Assembly (NCBI RefSeq): GCF_022814725.1 | Contig: NZ_CP093442.1 | Coordinates: 2,666,001-2,730,000 of the forward strand | DNA length: 64,000 bases | Direction: 5' to 3' | DNA from: Bdellovibrio reynosensis | GTDB lineage: Bacteria; Bdellovibrionota; Bdellovibrionia; Bdellovibrionales; Bdellovibrionaceae | The notes under the pieces: generated by a model | Databases searched by the model: none | What the model was told of the DNA's origin: nothing | Seen by the model: only the letters and a program-made list of their open reading frames with translations | In this document: positions 35,403 to 44,440 of the stretch, in pieces | Layout: each line of letters opens with the position of its first letter | Position numbering within the stretch: the first letter of the stretch is position 1 | Translations under genes and position numbers: made by a program

Positions 35403-36821
35403 TTATCTTACTCCGCTTCCCAATTTATCTGAAGCAGCTTTAGCATCTTTTTGAACTTGAGGACATTCACTAATCGTTTTTAGATTATCAATTATGTTAA
35501 TTTGAGCGTCTAATCTCGGACCGATATCACTAATCGCGTGCTCAGTTCCTCTTTTTGGAGCCGGACCCATAGCTGCTAGACTTTGATTTAGACGGTTGAG
35601 CTTGTTCTGTAAGCTTTGACCCTTTGCTGCCAACGTTTTTTGAGTCTCTAGTAAATTCTGATATGCTGACTGCATCTGTGTTTGTGTTCTCGTTCCAAGA
35701 TCGATCACAGCCTGAACTGCGTCGCTTTTTTCTTTGAGTGATGCTTGTTTCATTTCATCAAGCTGTGATGAAGCCAAGTTTAAACTGTTCTGGATTTCAT
35801 CAACGTCATCTCTAGAATCCGCCATTTGTTTTTGAAGTTCCATCTGAGCCTGGCGAGTGCTAGACATTAACTCTTTACGAGCCTCATCAAACGTTTTCAA
35901 GCAGTTTTCCCATACGCTTACTAAGTTCTTTTTGTTAGTAGTAGCTTGGCGCATGTAATTCGACCGTGAAGTTGCCTGCGCTGCTTGCTGATTTGCTCTT
36001 TCGGTGGCAACAGCCTTCGCGCAATCACGTTGGGCTTTAGACTCAGAAATTAACAATAACTCTTTAGCTTTCGTTTGTTGAGTCTTTGTCATTTCCCCTT
36101 GAAGGCGCAGAATTTCTGAACCTTTCTTGCGCATTTCGTCTTTAGCTTGATTTTGCGAAGCATGGAATTCTGCTACTCTTTCACGCTCTTTTTCATCAAT
36201 TTCTAAAGAATGCTTTTTGTAGTCTTCTTGAGCTTTTGAAAGTGCTTCCTGAAGTTCATTCATTTCTTTTTTATATTCTTTTTCTGCTTTAGCCTTTTCA
36301 TCGTTTAGATCAGCCAATTCCTTTTCTGTCTCGGCAATATCTCTTTCGATATCTTTTTTCTCAGTATAGTAGTCTCGGCCATTTAATTGAGGGCATTGTT
36401 TGCCTGAATCTACACTACCCGGAGGTAATCCTAAAATAGTACCGACTGTGTCGAATGGATTAAATTCAGTTCCCGATGATGCTTCTTCACCGCATTCTAT
36501 CGCTTTGGTAGTGCAAGATTCCTGACTTGAATATCCTGATTTAGAGCAAAGGTTACCAATTTCCTTCGTTGCTTCAGCTAATTTTTCACCATGAGACTTA
36601 CAAGTGGCAGCAAGATCACGTTTTTCGCGCTCTTCTCTGTCCTTTTTATCTTTGTCTTCCCAATACTTTCTATCAGCATCAGACATGCCTGGTCTGTCTC
36701 TGCGGTCAGAGCTTTCTTCACCGAATGCAGGCAAAGTATAGGAGCAGAAGATTACTGCCATGGCTGAGTTGATAAAGATTTTGACAACTGATTGGTTCTT
36801 TTTGCCTGAAATCTTATTCAT
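35403..36821 (-). CDS. Exported long coiled-coil protein
   Basis: A 472-residue protein with N-terminus MNKISGKKNQSVVKIFINSAMAVIFCSYTLPAFGEE, a long but plausible signal peptide cut after AFG. A Cys-rich patch (ATCKSHGEK ... NLCSKSGYSSQESCTTKAIECG) is followed by a continuous heptad-like coiled coil over roughly 165-430, rich in Glu, Lys, Gln and Ala. A periplasmic fibrous or tethering protein is likely; no family recognised. The ATG at 36819-36821 has GGGAGGG upstream. It follows the ankyrin-like lipoprotein gene by 77 bp and is probably part of the same unit. Confidence 0.82.
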   Translation of the reverse strand: MNKISGKKNQSVVKIFINSAMAVIFCSYTLPAFGEESSDRRDRPGMSDADRKYWEDKDKKDREEREKRDLAATCKSHGEKLAEATKEIGNLCSKSGYSSQESCTTKAIECGEEASSGTEFNPFDTVGTILGLPPGSVDSGKQCPQLNGRDYYTEKKDIERDIAETEKELADLNDEKAKAEKEYKKEMNELQEALSKAQEDYKKHSLEIDEKERERVAEFHASQNQAKDEMRKKGSEILRLQGEMTKTQQTKAKELLLISESKAQRDCAKAVATERANQQAAQATSRSNYMRQATTNKKNLVSVWENCLKTFDEARKELMSSTRQAQMELQKQMADSRDDVDEIQNSLNLASSQLDEMKQASLKEKSDAVQAVIDLGTRTQTQMQSAYQNLLETQKTLAAKGQSLQNKLNRLNQSLAAMGPAPKRGTEHAISDIGPRLDAQINIIDNLKTISECPQVQKDAKAASDKLGSGVR

Positions 36822-36898
36822 TTGAATTCCCTCCCGATGAAAACTAATGGTGCAATACCAGTACCAATTATCGGCAGGTTGGCTAAAAAGTTTACGTC

Positions 36899-38197
36899 TC
36901 AAAATGATTCAAAATCTTCGGGCGGTTCAAAATCTGATGTCAACGGGGCTATTTCCTCTGCGCCGTCTTTAGTTCTTTTATTTAGATACTCCCCTGGTTT
37001 AAACGGTAGTGGGGAGGGATCATTCAACTTACTTTCCGCATTTGGAGCCATGGCGAGCCTGTGGAACCTCCCCCAGTCACTGAGCCAGTAGCTATTCATT
37101 AAAATGCTGATTAATGAATAGTGGGTATCTTCATTTTCAAAAAGAATATTGAACTGATAGAACGAACCAGACGTGTACTTTACAGTCTTAACCGTTTGGT
37201 ATGAACCATTATCCCTTCCTCTTATCATTTCGAATGGAGGAGATAGAATCCTATTTTCCTTCAAAAACTCATCAGCTCCTTTTTCGCGCGCCACAGAAAT
37301 GTGCCCTGCACAATAGCTAAGATCTTCTTTTAGAGCTTCCAGCTCGCTGGAATGTTCACAGAAGGATGGATTAATTGCGTAATTTTCTTTCGAGTTAGCT
37401 ACCTTATATAGGAGTCCAGGAGCTAAATATACGTTGAGGTAGTTCATCTTATAGTAAAGTGATTTTAACAGCGAATGTCTGCTTAAGTAACTTATGAACT
37501 CCGGCGTATTATATAAATTTTTAAAGCCTTTAAACAATGCAACTTCATACAAAACATTTACTTCATGCGCGTTGAGAGAATCTTTGCATACTAAATTTTT
37601 AATTATTTTTTCAAAATTTTTGCCGGTTAAGTTTTGCAAAATAGTTTGAGATTCAAAAAGATAGCAGGGCATTTTTGATTGATTTATTAGAGCTTCTGGC
37701 GAGTGAGTATTCGACTCATAAAAGAGTCGAACTTTTTCTCTGATTTTAGCTAAATAGTATTTTTCTGAGACATTTATTCTGAATTCTAGCTTATCAGGAT
37801 CCCAGTCAAAATTTAGATGCACTCTTTGGACATTATAGTTGAACGAATTTCTGCGGAAGGTTTCCTCATATCCTCCCAATGAAAATAAATCGATATTTCT
37901 CTTTATAAGCTCTTGCGTAATTTCCAAAAAATTATTTTTTAGTGCAATACCCATTGGGGTATTTTCATGACCCTCAAAGGAAAGGTCGGCGGGAGTGGCG
38001 CTCTCGAGAGCACCTTTTAATGCTTCAATATTATTTTTCTCAATAGCAATGAGTATAGATTTTTGTAACGACGTTAATGGTGCCTTTATAATGATATTAG
38101 GTTTTTTAACGGCTTTTTCTTCCGGATTTGAAAAAGTACAAGCCGACAAGACAGCCAATATAAAAAAGATGATGATTTTAGTTTGAGCTTTGTTCAC
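36899..38197 (-). CDS. Ankyrin-like lipoprotein A
   Basis: A 432-residue predicted lipoprotein: GTG start, hydrophobic leader KIIIFFILAVLSAC with lipobox LSAC and Cys20. Near residues 45-115 there are ankyrin-like helix pairs (SILIAIEKNNIEALKGAL, NTPMGIALKNNFLEITQELIKRNIDLFSLGG). The remainder is helical and charged and not recognised. GGAG lies 7 nt before the GTG. It overlaps the upstream lipoprotein by 20 bp, and the two share architecture (lipobox, then a single ankyrin-like block, then a long helical domain), suggesting paralogues. The DNA here is noticeably more AT-rich than the flanks. Confidence 0.82.
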   Translation of the reverse strand: MNKAQTKIIIFFILAVLSACTFSNPEEKAVKKPNIIIKAPLTSLQKSILIAIEKNNIEALKGALESATPADLSFEGHENTPMGIALKNNFLEITQELIKRNIDLFSLGGYEETFRRNSFNYNVQRVHLNFDWDPDKLEFRINVSEKYYLAKIREKVRLFYESNTHSPEALINQSKMPCYLFESQTILQNLTGKNFEKIIKNLVCKDSLNAHEVNVLYEVALFKGFKNLYNTPEFISYLSRHSLLKSLYYKMNYLNVYLAPGLLYKVANSKENYAINPSFCEHSSELEALKEDLSYCAGHISVAREKGADEFLKENRILSPPFEMIRGRDNGSYQTVKTVKYTSGSFYQFNILFENEDTHYSLISILMNSYWLSDWGRFHRLAMAPNAESKLNDPSPLPFKPGEYLNKRTKDGAEEIAPLTSDFEPPEDFESF

Positions 38198-39353
38198 TTA
38201 AAGGCTCCGGATCTTGTAGTTCCAACTCTTTGCCACATAGCTCCTGACTTAGGATCTTGGTGGCTGTATACTTTCTTCTTCTTAAAAGGGCATCGTGAAC
38301 CCTTTCAAATCGATCTTTCTGTATTTCAGAGTAAGGTGAGACGAAGTTGTAAAATATTTTTTTGATTGAAGAAATGCATTCTCTCGGGCCGCAACCCTCA
38401 CTGAAATCATTTTGTAATTCTTTACTCAAATCAGTCCAAATTTGCAGCTGCTCAGAAGAATCAATGCATGGCGATTTTAGTTTTACTAAGCTTTGGGCGG
38501 GAATGATTCTAAAGTTTCTGTCTGAAAAGTCCTTTCTATCTAAAAGCATATCCAATGCTTCATCAGTTGAGACTGTCAAATTAGGAACTTTTATACTGAT
38601 ACTTACACTTTTTCGAGTTCCTACTAATGTTTTTAAGAATAGAAGAAATTTCGAGGATTGAAAATTCATTCTAAATTGATTTACAAATTCCTGGGTCATC
38701 CATTCAGAAATTAAACTTTCCGGAAAGCTCTCCAAATAGTTTTTGCATTCGGTTTGGCTCAAAGTAGAGATTATAACTTCATCAACATCTTTTTTGGTTA
38801 CTGGCTCAAAATTATCTGGATGTATATCGTATCGGTAACGCATTAAAAAATTAGTGAATTGCTTGCAACCAAACTCTGCAAGATCGGCCTTAATAATTTC
38901 AGACTGAATATTCTGCCTATTCTGCAAAATTGACATAAAGACGTCTTGGTGGGCGCCCACTAAAAGTTGTTTTAGTTGGGAGTTTGCATCTAAGATTTCT
39001 GTAGAATTGCGATTTATGTGAAAAGGATTTACACCTTTTTCAAACATAAGATATTTGATTACTTCGCTTTTACGCCATCGGATAGCGACATCCAAAAGTG
39101 TTTCGTTGGCGGTCTTGGCTTCCTTTTCATATTTATTGAAATTAAATGCCAAATTTCTAACGATTTCACTTTCTTCGCCTTGATCAAAAACTTCCTCTAA
39201 TGGTGCAAGCGGATGAACCATATGTTCCATTGTCTTATCGGGAACATCATGGCTTAATTTCTTTCCGTCTTTCCTAAAAGAACACCCCACTGCAAACACT
39301 GCAAGCAATAGGATGATTAAAATAGAAAAGTTGAATTGATTTTTCACCTGCAA
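38178..39353 (-). CDS. Ankyrin-like lipoprotein B
   Basis: A 391-residue predicted lipoprotein with leader FSILIILLLAVFAVGCSF and lipobox AVGC. An ankyrin-like motif lies at about 82-117 (NETLLDVAIRWRKSEVIKYLMFEKGVNPFHINRN), matching the arrangement of lipoprotein A. The rest is helical with scattered cysteines (GCKQF, SPCIDS, EGCGPRECI). The start is either TTG at 39351-39353 or GTG 6 bp later; neither has a strong ribosome site. First gene of the three-gene unit; the repeated 18-nt element lies 45-62 bp upstream. Outer-membrane or periplasmic scaffold is an inference only. Confidence 0.78.
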   Translation of the reverse strand: MQVKNQFNFSILIILLLAVFAVGCSFRKDGKKLSHDVPDKTMEHMVHPLAPLEEVFDQGEESEIVRNLAFNFNKYEKEAKTANETLLDVAIRWRKSEVIKYLMFEKGVNPFHINRNSTEILDANSQLKQLLVGAHQDVFMSILQNRQNIQSEIIKADLAEFGCKQFTNFLMRYRYDIHPDNFEPVTKKDVDEVIISTLSQTECKNYLESFPESLISEWMTQEFVNQFRMNFQSSKFLLFLKTLVGTRKSVSISIKVPNLTVSTDEALDMLLDRKDFSDRNFRIIPAQSLVKLKSPCIDSSEQLQIWTDLSKELQNDFSEGCGPRECISSIKKIFYNFVSPYSEIQKDRFERVHDALLRRRKYTATKILSQELCGKELELQDPEPLSEQSSN

Positions 39354-39397
39354 GATTTAATGCAAGTGCCGATCCAGTTTCATTCAGATTGTAATTA

Positions 39398-39415
39398 AGA
39401 AGACTGTCTAAAAAA
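39398..39415 (-). promoter_or_regulatory. Repeated 18-nt element upstream of lipoprotein B
   Basis: AGAAGACTGTCTAAAAAA, identical to 27824-27841 and in the same orientation relative to its downstream minus-strand gene. Likely an operator or promoter part for the lipoprotein/coiled-coil unit. Confidence 0.5.
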
Positions 39416-39435
39416 TAATCACTGGCGCAGAATTG

Positions 39436-39867
39436 TTACCCCAAAGCAGACGTACAATAAGCGCACTTTCTTGCCCCTATCGGGACATTCGATAAACACT
39501 CAGGGCAAAGTTTGGTATTCGGTGCTGCCGGCACCTCTTCTTTTTTCAAACGATTGGCCGTGCGTACGATTAAGAAAACAGCAAACGCGACAATCAAAAA
39601 ATCAATAACGAAGTTGGTGAAAATACCAAAGTTAAGAGTGGCAGCTCCCGCTTTCTTGGCTTCCTCTAAGGTTGCGTAAGTCTTTCCATCTAAAGAAACA
39701 AAGATGTTTGAAAAGTCGACCTTTCCCATTCCTAAACTCAGAACTGGCATTAGGATATCTGAAACGAATGAAGAAACGATTTTGCCAAAAGCAGCTCCGA
39801 TAATAATACCCACCGCAAGATCTAAAACATTTCCCTTCATAATGAAGGCTTTGAATTCTTTAAACAT
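39436..39867 (-). CDS. mscL: Large-conductance mechanosensitive channel with C-terminal zinc ribbon
   Basis: A 143-residue inner-membrane channel that opens under extreme turgor. N-terminal [24 protein letters not shown] is the MscL TM1 signature; TM2 is [16 protein letters not shown]. After the usual cytoplasmic helix comes [20 protein letters not shown], two CxxC motifs that form a zinc ribbon, an extension found in some MscL homologues. It may set pore assembly or sense redox/zinc. The gene is monocistronic by appearance, followed within 83 bp by the lipoprotein B start on the same strand. Confidence 0.95.
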   Translation of the reverse strand: MFKEFKAFIMKGNVLDLAVGIIIGAAFGKIVSSFVSDILMPVLSLGMGKVDFSNIFVSLDGKTYATLEEAKKAGAATLNFGIFTNFVIDFLIVAFAVFLIVRTANRLKKEEVPAAPNTKLCPECLSNVPIGARKCAYCTSALG

Positions 39868-39975
39868 GTTTGCTGTCCCTTCGGTTTTAAATTAACGGGC
39901 TTCGTTAATGTGATCATATAAAAAAAAATTTGATGAGATAAACCAGAATCTCTGATAACTTTTTTGCCGAGGTTT

Positions 39976-40236
39976 GTGAAAGTGCAAAAAGGTTTTAATT
40001 CAGACATCACAGTGCGCGGACAAAAGTATCATGTGCAAACAGAAGACTGGGGATTGCAGAATCCATTTTTAGTCAGTCGTATTTTCTGCAATGGTGCTGT
40101 GATGAAAACTATCAAAACACCCTACGATACTGTTTTGCGCCTTGGTTCGACGCAATCGGAAGAAGCTATAAAATTGGCTTTACGCCGTCAGCATTCGACA
40201 ATCATCGACACATTGATGGCTGGCGGAACTCCTTAA
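39976..40236 (+). CDS. Conserved small protein of unknown function
   Basis: About 86 residues, MKVQKGFNSDITVRGQKYHVQTEDWG ... PFLVSRIFCNGAVMKTIKTPY. The block YHVQTEDWG followed by NPFLVSRIF is one I associate with short conserved hypotheticals of deltaproteobacteria-like groups. No membrane segment or signal peptide. The start is uncertain: GTG at 39976 or 39982 after GAGG at 39970-39972, or a TTG at 39964. It precedes ftsE by 81 bp on the same strand. The function is not known. Confidence 0.75.
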   Translation: MKVQKGFNSDITVRGQKYHVQTEDWGLQNPFLVSRIFCNGAVMKTIKTPYDTVLRLGSTQSEEAIKLALRRQHSTIIDTLMAGGTP

Positions 40237-40317
40237 TAGCAAAATTCCTTTAATATTTTATAAAACCTCGACTTCAGGCGAGTATTCATCCTGCATCGTC
40301 TTCCCTAAGATAAAGGG

Positions 40318-40980
40318 ATGATCGAATTCTCTCACGTCTATAAAACATATCCCGGCCCGGTTCATGCTCTAAAAAATGTAGATCTGCGCATTGATCAAGG
40401 CGAATTCGTTTTCTTAACTGGTCCGAGTGGTGCAGGGAAAACGACTTTATTCAAAATGATTTCAGCCTATGACACTGCCACCTCGGGTGATGTCAAAGTA
40501 GCTGGGTATGATTTGTTATCAATACGAAATTCCCAGATTCCATTCTTTCGCAGAAAAATCGGCGTAGTCTTTCAAGATTTTAAACTCTTAAAAGATAAAA
40601 CGATTTTTGAAAACGTCGCTTTACCGTTGCAAATACGCGGGGATAAAAATCCTGCCATTCATCGCCGTGTTCACGAGGTTTTAGAACAAGTGGGTCTTGG
40701 TCATAAGCACGATCAGTATCCAGAATTTATTTCTGGTGGTGAACAACAAAGAACGGCGATCGCAAGAGCTATTATTCACCAACCTGGTGTTTTGATCGCC
40801 GATGAGCCGACGGGAAATTTAGATCCGCGTCTTAGCGAAGAGATCATGGATTTGTTAGAGCGTGTGTGCGCGCAAGGAACAACGGTCTTTGTTGCGACCC
40901 ATGATCATGAGATGGTGAAAAGAAGAAACAAAAGAACCCTGACCTTGCGAGATGGAATCATCACGGGAGATACCAAATGA
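40318..40980 (+). CDS. ftsE: Cell division ATP-binding protein FtsE
   Basis: The ATPase subunit of the FtsEX complex, 220 residues. Walker A GPSGAGKTT at 35-43, Q-loop FQDFKLL, signature SGGEQQRTAIARA, Walker B LIADEPTGNLD and H-loop THDHEM are all intact. FtsEX uses ATP at the division septum to activate periplasmic peptidoglycan hydrolases through an EnvC-type partner, and that partner is encoded two genes downstream. The ftsE stop overlaps the ftsX start by 4 bp. Confidence 0.97.
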   Translation: MIEFSHVYKTYPGPVHALKNVDLRIDQGEFVFLTGPSGAGKTTLFKMISAYDTATSGDVKVAGYDLLSIRNSQIPFFRRKIGVVFQDFKLLKDKTIFENVALPLQIRGDKNPAIHRRVHEVLEQVGLGHKHDQYPEFISGGEQQRTAIARAIIHQPGVLIADEPTGNLDPRLSEEIMDLLERVCAQGTTVFVATHDHEMVKRRNKRTLTLRDGIITGDTK

Positions 40981-41873
40981 TGAAAGCTCCGCAAAAGAAT
41001 TGGGCTCTTAAAGTATCAACCTTAATTGTGGTCACTGCGTGTTTTGTAGTTATGGGCTCAGGCCTTCTTATTTCCCAAAACTTTAAAAACATCCTGACCC
41101 AATGGGGTGAAGATGTTCAGATGACTGTTTATCTTGCAAATGACCTTAATGAATCAGAGCTGAAAGCTATTGAAAGCAGTATCAAGGCGTCTGATGAAGT
41201 CGGACAGGTCACCTTTGTAAATCAGGATAAGGCTCTGGGTGATTTTCGCGCCCAACTTGCTAGCTATGCTCCGGATATGGCAAAAGACGATGAACTATTG
41301 CACCTGATTCCTGCAAGCATGGAAATCAAAATTTCCGATAATGTCAGCGCTGCGAACCAAGGCCATACACTTAAAAACCTAGCTGAAAAATTTCGCAAAA
41401 TCGATGGCGTTGATGAAGTCAGCTATGGTCAAGAATGGGTAGAAAAGTACGCTAAACTCGTTTCAGCCATCGAAGCCACTATGAGCAGTCTTGGTTTCAT
41501 TATTCTTATGGCGTCGTTATTTGTTATCGCCAACGTGATCCGCGCCTCGATTGCCAATCGCAAAGAAGAAATCGTCGTACTTGAAATGATCGGTGCGACA
41601 ACTTCGATGGTACGCAAGCCATTCTTAATTGAAGGTGCGACATTGGGTTTCACATCATCCATTTTGGCCATCATCCTTTGTTTTGGTCTTTATTCAGGAA
41701 TTAGGACTTTGCTCGTTACAAAACTTAGCTTTTTTCAACTGGGCGAGCACCTTTCATTTATCAGTCCTATGTCAGTTGTATTCTTTATTGTTGGCGGGAC
41801 TTGCCTAGGGGCCTTCTCATCGTATCTATGTATTCGCCGACTTAATGACGGGTACGCAGGAAGCCAGGGGTAG
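40977..41873 (+). CDS. ftsX: Cell division protein FtsX
   Basis: A 298-residue permease-like membrane protein. TM1 (LIVVTACFVVMGSGLLI) is followed by a periplasmic domain (about 45-165) and three further helices (GFIILMASLFVIANVI, LGFTSSILAIILCFGLY, SPMSVVFFIVGGTCLGAF), the FtsX topology. The periplasmic domain is the docking site for the coiled-coil hydrolase activator next in the operon. It overlaps ftsE by 4 bp and precedes the EnvC-like gene by 2 bp. Confidence 0.95.
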   Translation: MMKAPQKNWALKVSTLIVVTACFVVMGSGLLISQNFKNILTQWGEDVQMTVYLANDLNESELKAIESSIKASDEVGQVTFVNQDKALGDFRAQLASYAPDMAKDDELLHLIPASMEIKISDNVSAANQGHTLKNLAEKFRKIDGVDEVSYGQEWVEKYAKLVSAIEATMSSLGFIILMASLFVIANVIRASIANRKEEIVVLEMIGATTSMVRKPFLIEGATLGFTSSILAIILCFGLYSGIRTLLVTKLSFFQLGEHLSFISPMSVVFFIVGGTCLGAFSSYLCIRRLNDGYAGSQG

Positions 41874-41875
41874 AA

Positions 41876-42991
41876 TTGCTACAGAAGAATCTTGTTATCA
41901 TTTTAACGCTCTTTTTCAGCATAGGGGCCTTTGCGGCTAAACCTGCTGATGTGGATTCGTTGTCACAAGATTTTGCTGCCACTAAAAAGAAATTAGAAGC
42001 CGCCGAAGTAAAACAACGCCAAGTTCTTTCTGCCCTTTTTCAAATAAATAAAAAAATTAAAAAGATCGTTCGTGAAAAAGGGGAGTTATCCCAACAGCGT
42101 GCCTTTTTAGAAATGAATGTTAGAAACCTTTCACAAAAAGTAGAGGATCTGGATTCGCGTTCTAAGTCCCAAAGGACTCTACTGGCGGAACGTCTAAGAG
42201 CTATATATAAGCTGGGCGGACCTTCGATGGCGCGCTTTCTGTTTTCTTCTAACAATTCGTCATCTTTAGAACGCAATTTAAAAATTTTAGGAATAGTGGC
42301 TAGCCGGGATTTAGATTTAATCAAAAACTATTCTCGCGACTTAAAGGATCTGCAGGTCAAACGAAACGCCTTGGCAAGCCGGCTTGAAAACCTAAAAAAC
42401 ATTGAAGTTAAGATCCTTGCCCAAGAAAAGGACCTGATTAAAGAACAAGAGCTCAAAGGTACGGTCCTGGACTCAATCCGTAAAAGTAAATACTTCGCGC
42501 AAAACAAGATGAACGGCATTCGCGAAAAATCTTTGCATCTTAATATCGAAGACGCAGGAGTATTTGATTTGTTATATAAGGCATCGTTTGCTGATCAAAA
42601 AGGCAACTTGCCATTACCAATCTATGGGGTAGTTACAAAGAAGTTCGGGCTTATTAAAGGTGAAGATCATCCTTACAGTTTAAGTCATAAAGGAATTTAT
42701 ATTTCTGCTGCTAAGGGGACGCCGGTTAAATCGATCTTCGAAGGGCAAGTATCTTTTGTGGGCGAAGTTCCTGGATTCGGTACGACTTTGATTGTCGATC
42801 ACGGCGATCACTACTATACTGTTTATTCCCATGCACAAGATGTGCAGGTGGCTGTCGGCGAAGAGATAAAAGAATCTCAAGTTCTTGCCCAAGTTGGCGA
42901 AGCTCCGCAAGAAAGCAACCCGGGATTATATTTTGAAATTAGACATTTTTCTGAACCCTACGACCCGCAACAGTGGATGAAAGGACTCTAA
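41876..42991 (+). CDS. EnvC-like murein hydrolase activator with degenerate LytM domain
   Basis: A 371-residue exported protein with signal peptide (LVIILTLFFSIGAFA), a coiled coil at about 25-235, and a LytM domain at about 250-368. The zinc site is broken: the HxxxD motif reads HKGIY (no Asp) and the HLH motif reads LYFE (no first His), so it cannot hydrolyse peptidoglycan. That is the hallmark of EnvC, which instead activates amidases under FtsEX control. The start is TTG at 41876 with AGGGG upstream; no ATG fits. It lies between ftsX and ctpA with 2 and 4 bp gaps. Confidence 0.92.
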   Translation: MLQKNLVIILTLFFSIGAFAAKPADVDSLSQDFAATKKKLEAAEVKQRQVLSALFQINKKIKKIVREKGELSQQRAFLEMNVRNLSQKVEDLDSRSKSQRTLLAERLRAIYKLGGPSMARFLFSSNNSSSLERNLKILGIVASRDLDLIKNYSRDLKDLQVKRNALASRLENLKNIEVKILAQEKDLIKEQELKGTVLDSIRKSKYFAQNKMNGIREKSLHLNIEDAGVFDLLYKASFADQKGNLPLPIYGVVTKKFGLIKGEDHPYSLSHKGIYISAAKGTPVKSIFEGQVSFVGEVPGFGTTLIVDHGDHYYTVYSHAQDVQVAVGEEIKESQVLAQVGEAPQESNPGLYFEIRHFSEPYDPQQWMKGL

Positions 42992-42995
42992 CACT

Positions 42996-44375
42996 ATGCA
43001 ATCACTTAAACGTTACTGGAAAACCTACATCTTAGGGGGCATCCTTCTAGTAACTCTTTTCATCATGGCTGAAACGGGCTTTCAAGTTCGCGCATTCGCA
43101 CAAGAGCGTTACGCTGATTTACAAAACTTCAGCAAAGTACTTAACTTGATCCAGCAATATTATGTCGAAGAAGTTAACACTAAAAAACTTGTCTACGGTG
43201 CAATCAAAGGCATGCTTCGTGAATTAGATCCGCACACGAACTTTATGCCACCAGATATCTTCAAAGATTTTGAAACTGAAACAAGTGGCGAGTTCGGCGG
43301 ACTGGGTATTGAGATCTCTATTCAAAATGGCGTTCTAACAATTATTTCGCCGATCGAAGATGCTCCAGCGTGGGAAGCTGGCATCAAAGCCGGTGATAAA
43401 GTTATTGCAGTGGATGGCAATTCAACAAAAGGTGTGAGCTTAGTTGAAGCATCCCAACTGATGCGTGGTAAACGTGGCAGCAAAGTTATTCTTAGAGTTG
43501 TGCGTGAAGGCGAAGAAAAGCCTCGCGACATCACAGTGGTTCGTGGCAGCGTAAAAATTAAATCAGTTAAATACACTGACATCGGTGATGGTTTTGCTTA
43601 TGTTAAAATCACAAGCTTCATCGAAAACACTGCTAAAGATCTGCAAAAAGTTATCGAAAAACATCAAAAAGAACACGACGGAAAAATCTCTGGCTTGTTA
43701 ATTGATATGCGCCGCAACCCTGGTGGACTTCTAGACCAAGCTATCAAAGTGAGCGACATGTTCCTAAAAGATGGAACGATCGTCAGCACGATTGGCAGAA
43801 ATCAAAATGATAAAGAAGTGGCTGTAGCAACTAAACGCGGTCAATATACAAATTTCCCTATTGTTATCTTAGTAAACGAATATACAGCTAGTGCCAGTGA
43901 AATCGTGTCAGGCGCCCTTCAAGATAACAAACGCGCATTGATCGTGGGGCAGCGCACTTTCGGTAAGGGCTCTGTTCAGTCAGTTATTAAGTTAGGTGAT
44001 GGCAGCGGCTTGAAACTCACAGTGGCACGTTATTACACCCCAAGCGGAGTTTCTATCCAAGCAGAAGGAATTCATCCTGATATCGAAATCGATGAAGTAG
44101 ATCCAGAGGCATTTTCTAAAGCAGTTGTGAAATCACAATCCACGCGCGAAGGTGATATCGCAGGGCACTTAAAAGGTGACAAAGAAAAAGCACTTGAAAA
44201 ACTTGATGCAAAACAAGGTGAAGAAGAAGGTGCATTGGCATGGTGGAAAGAAGTTGGATCTAAGAAAGACGAGAAACTCTCTCCTCGTGAAAAGCTCTTC
44301 AAGACTGATTATCAGGCGTATCAGGCATTCAGTTATTTGAAGGCTTGGGAGACCCTCAAGGCTTTGACGCGCTAG
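42996..44375 (+). CDS. ctpA: C-terminal processing serine protease (S41, CtpA-type)
   Basis: A 459-residue periplasmic protease. TM/signal anchor YILGGILLVTLFIMAETGF, PDZ domain at about 95-180 (GEFGGLGIEISIQNG ... GIKAGDKVIAVDG), and the S41 catalytic core with Ser299 in TASASEIVSGAL and Lys324 in TFGKGSVQ. CTPs cut unfolded or C-terminally tagged proteins and often trim peptidoglycan hydrolases, so its place after ftsE-ftsX-envC-like fits control of wall cleavage. RBS AAAGGA lies in the end of the upstream gene. Its acidic/Lys-rich C-terminus (KGDKEKALEKLDAKQGEEEG) is unusual but common among relatives. Confidence 0.95.
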   Translation: MQSLKRYWKTYILGGILLVTLFIMAETGFQVRAFAQERYADLQNFSKVLNLIQQYYVEEVNTKKLVYGAIKGMLRELDPHTNFMPPDIFKDFETETSGEFGGLGIEISIQNGVLTIISPIEDAPAWEAGIKAGDKVIAVDGNSTKGVSLVEASQLMRGKRGSKVILRVVREGEEKPRDITVVRGSVKIKSVKYTDIGDGFAYVKITSFIENTAKDLQKVIEKHQKEHDGKISGLLIDMRRNPGGLLDQAIKVSDMFLKDGTIVSTIGRNQNDKEVAVATKRGQYTNFPIVILVNEYTASASEIVSGALQDNKRALIVGQRTFGKGSVQSVIKLGDGSGLKLTVARYYTPSGVSIQAEGIHPDIEIDEVDPEAFSKAVVKSQSTREGDIAGHLKGDKEKALEKLDAKQGEEEGALAWWKEVGSKKDEKLSPREKLFKTDYQAYQAFSYLKAWETLKALTR

Positions 44376-44440
44376 TTATTGATCTTGGAATTTAGTGGCC
44401 CTACTCTAGCCGCACACAAGACGGGCAGAGGGGGCCTTTC

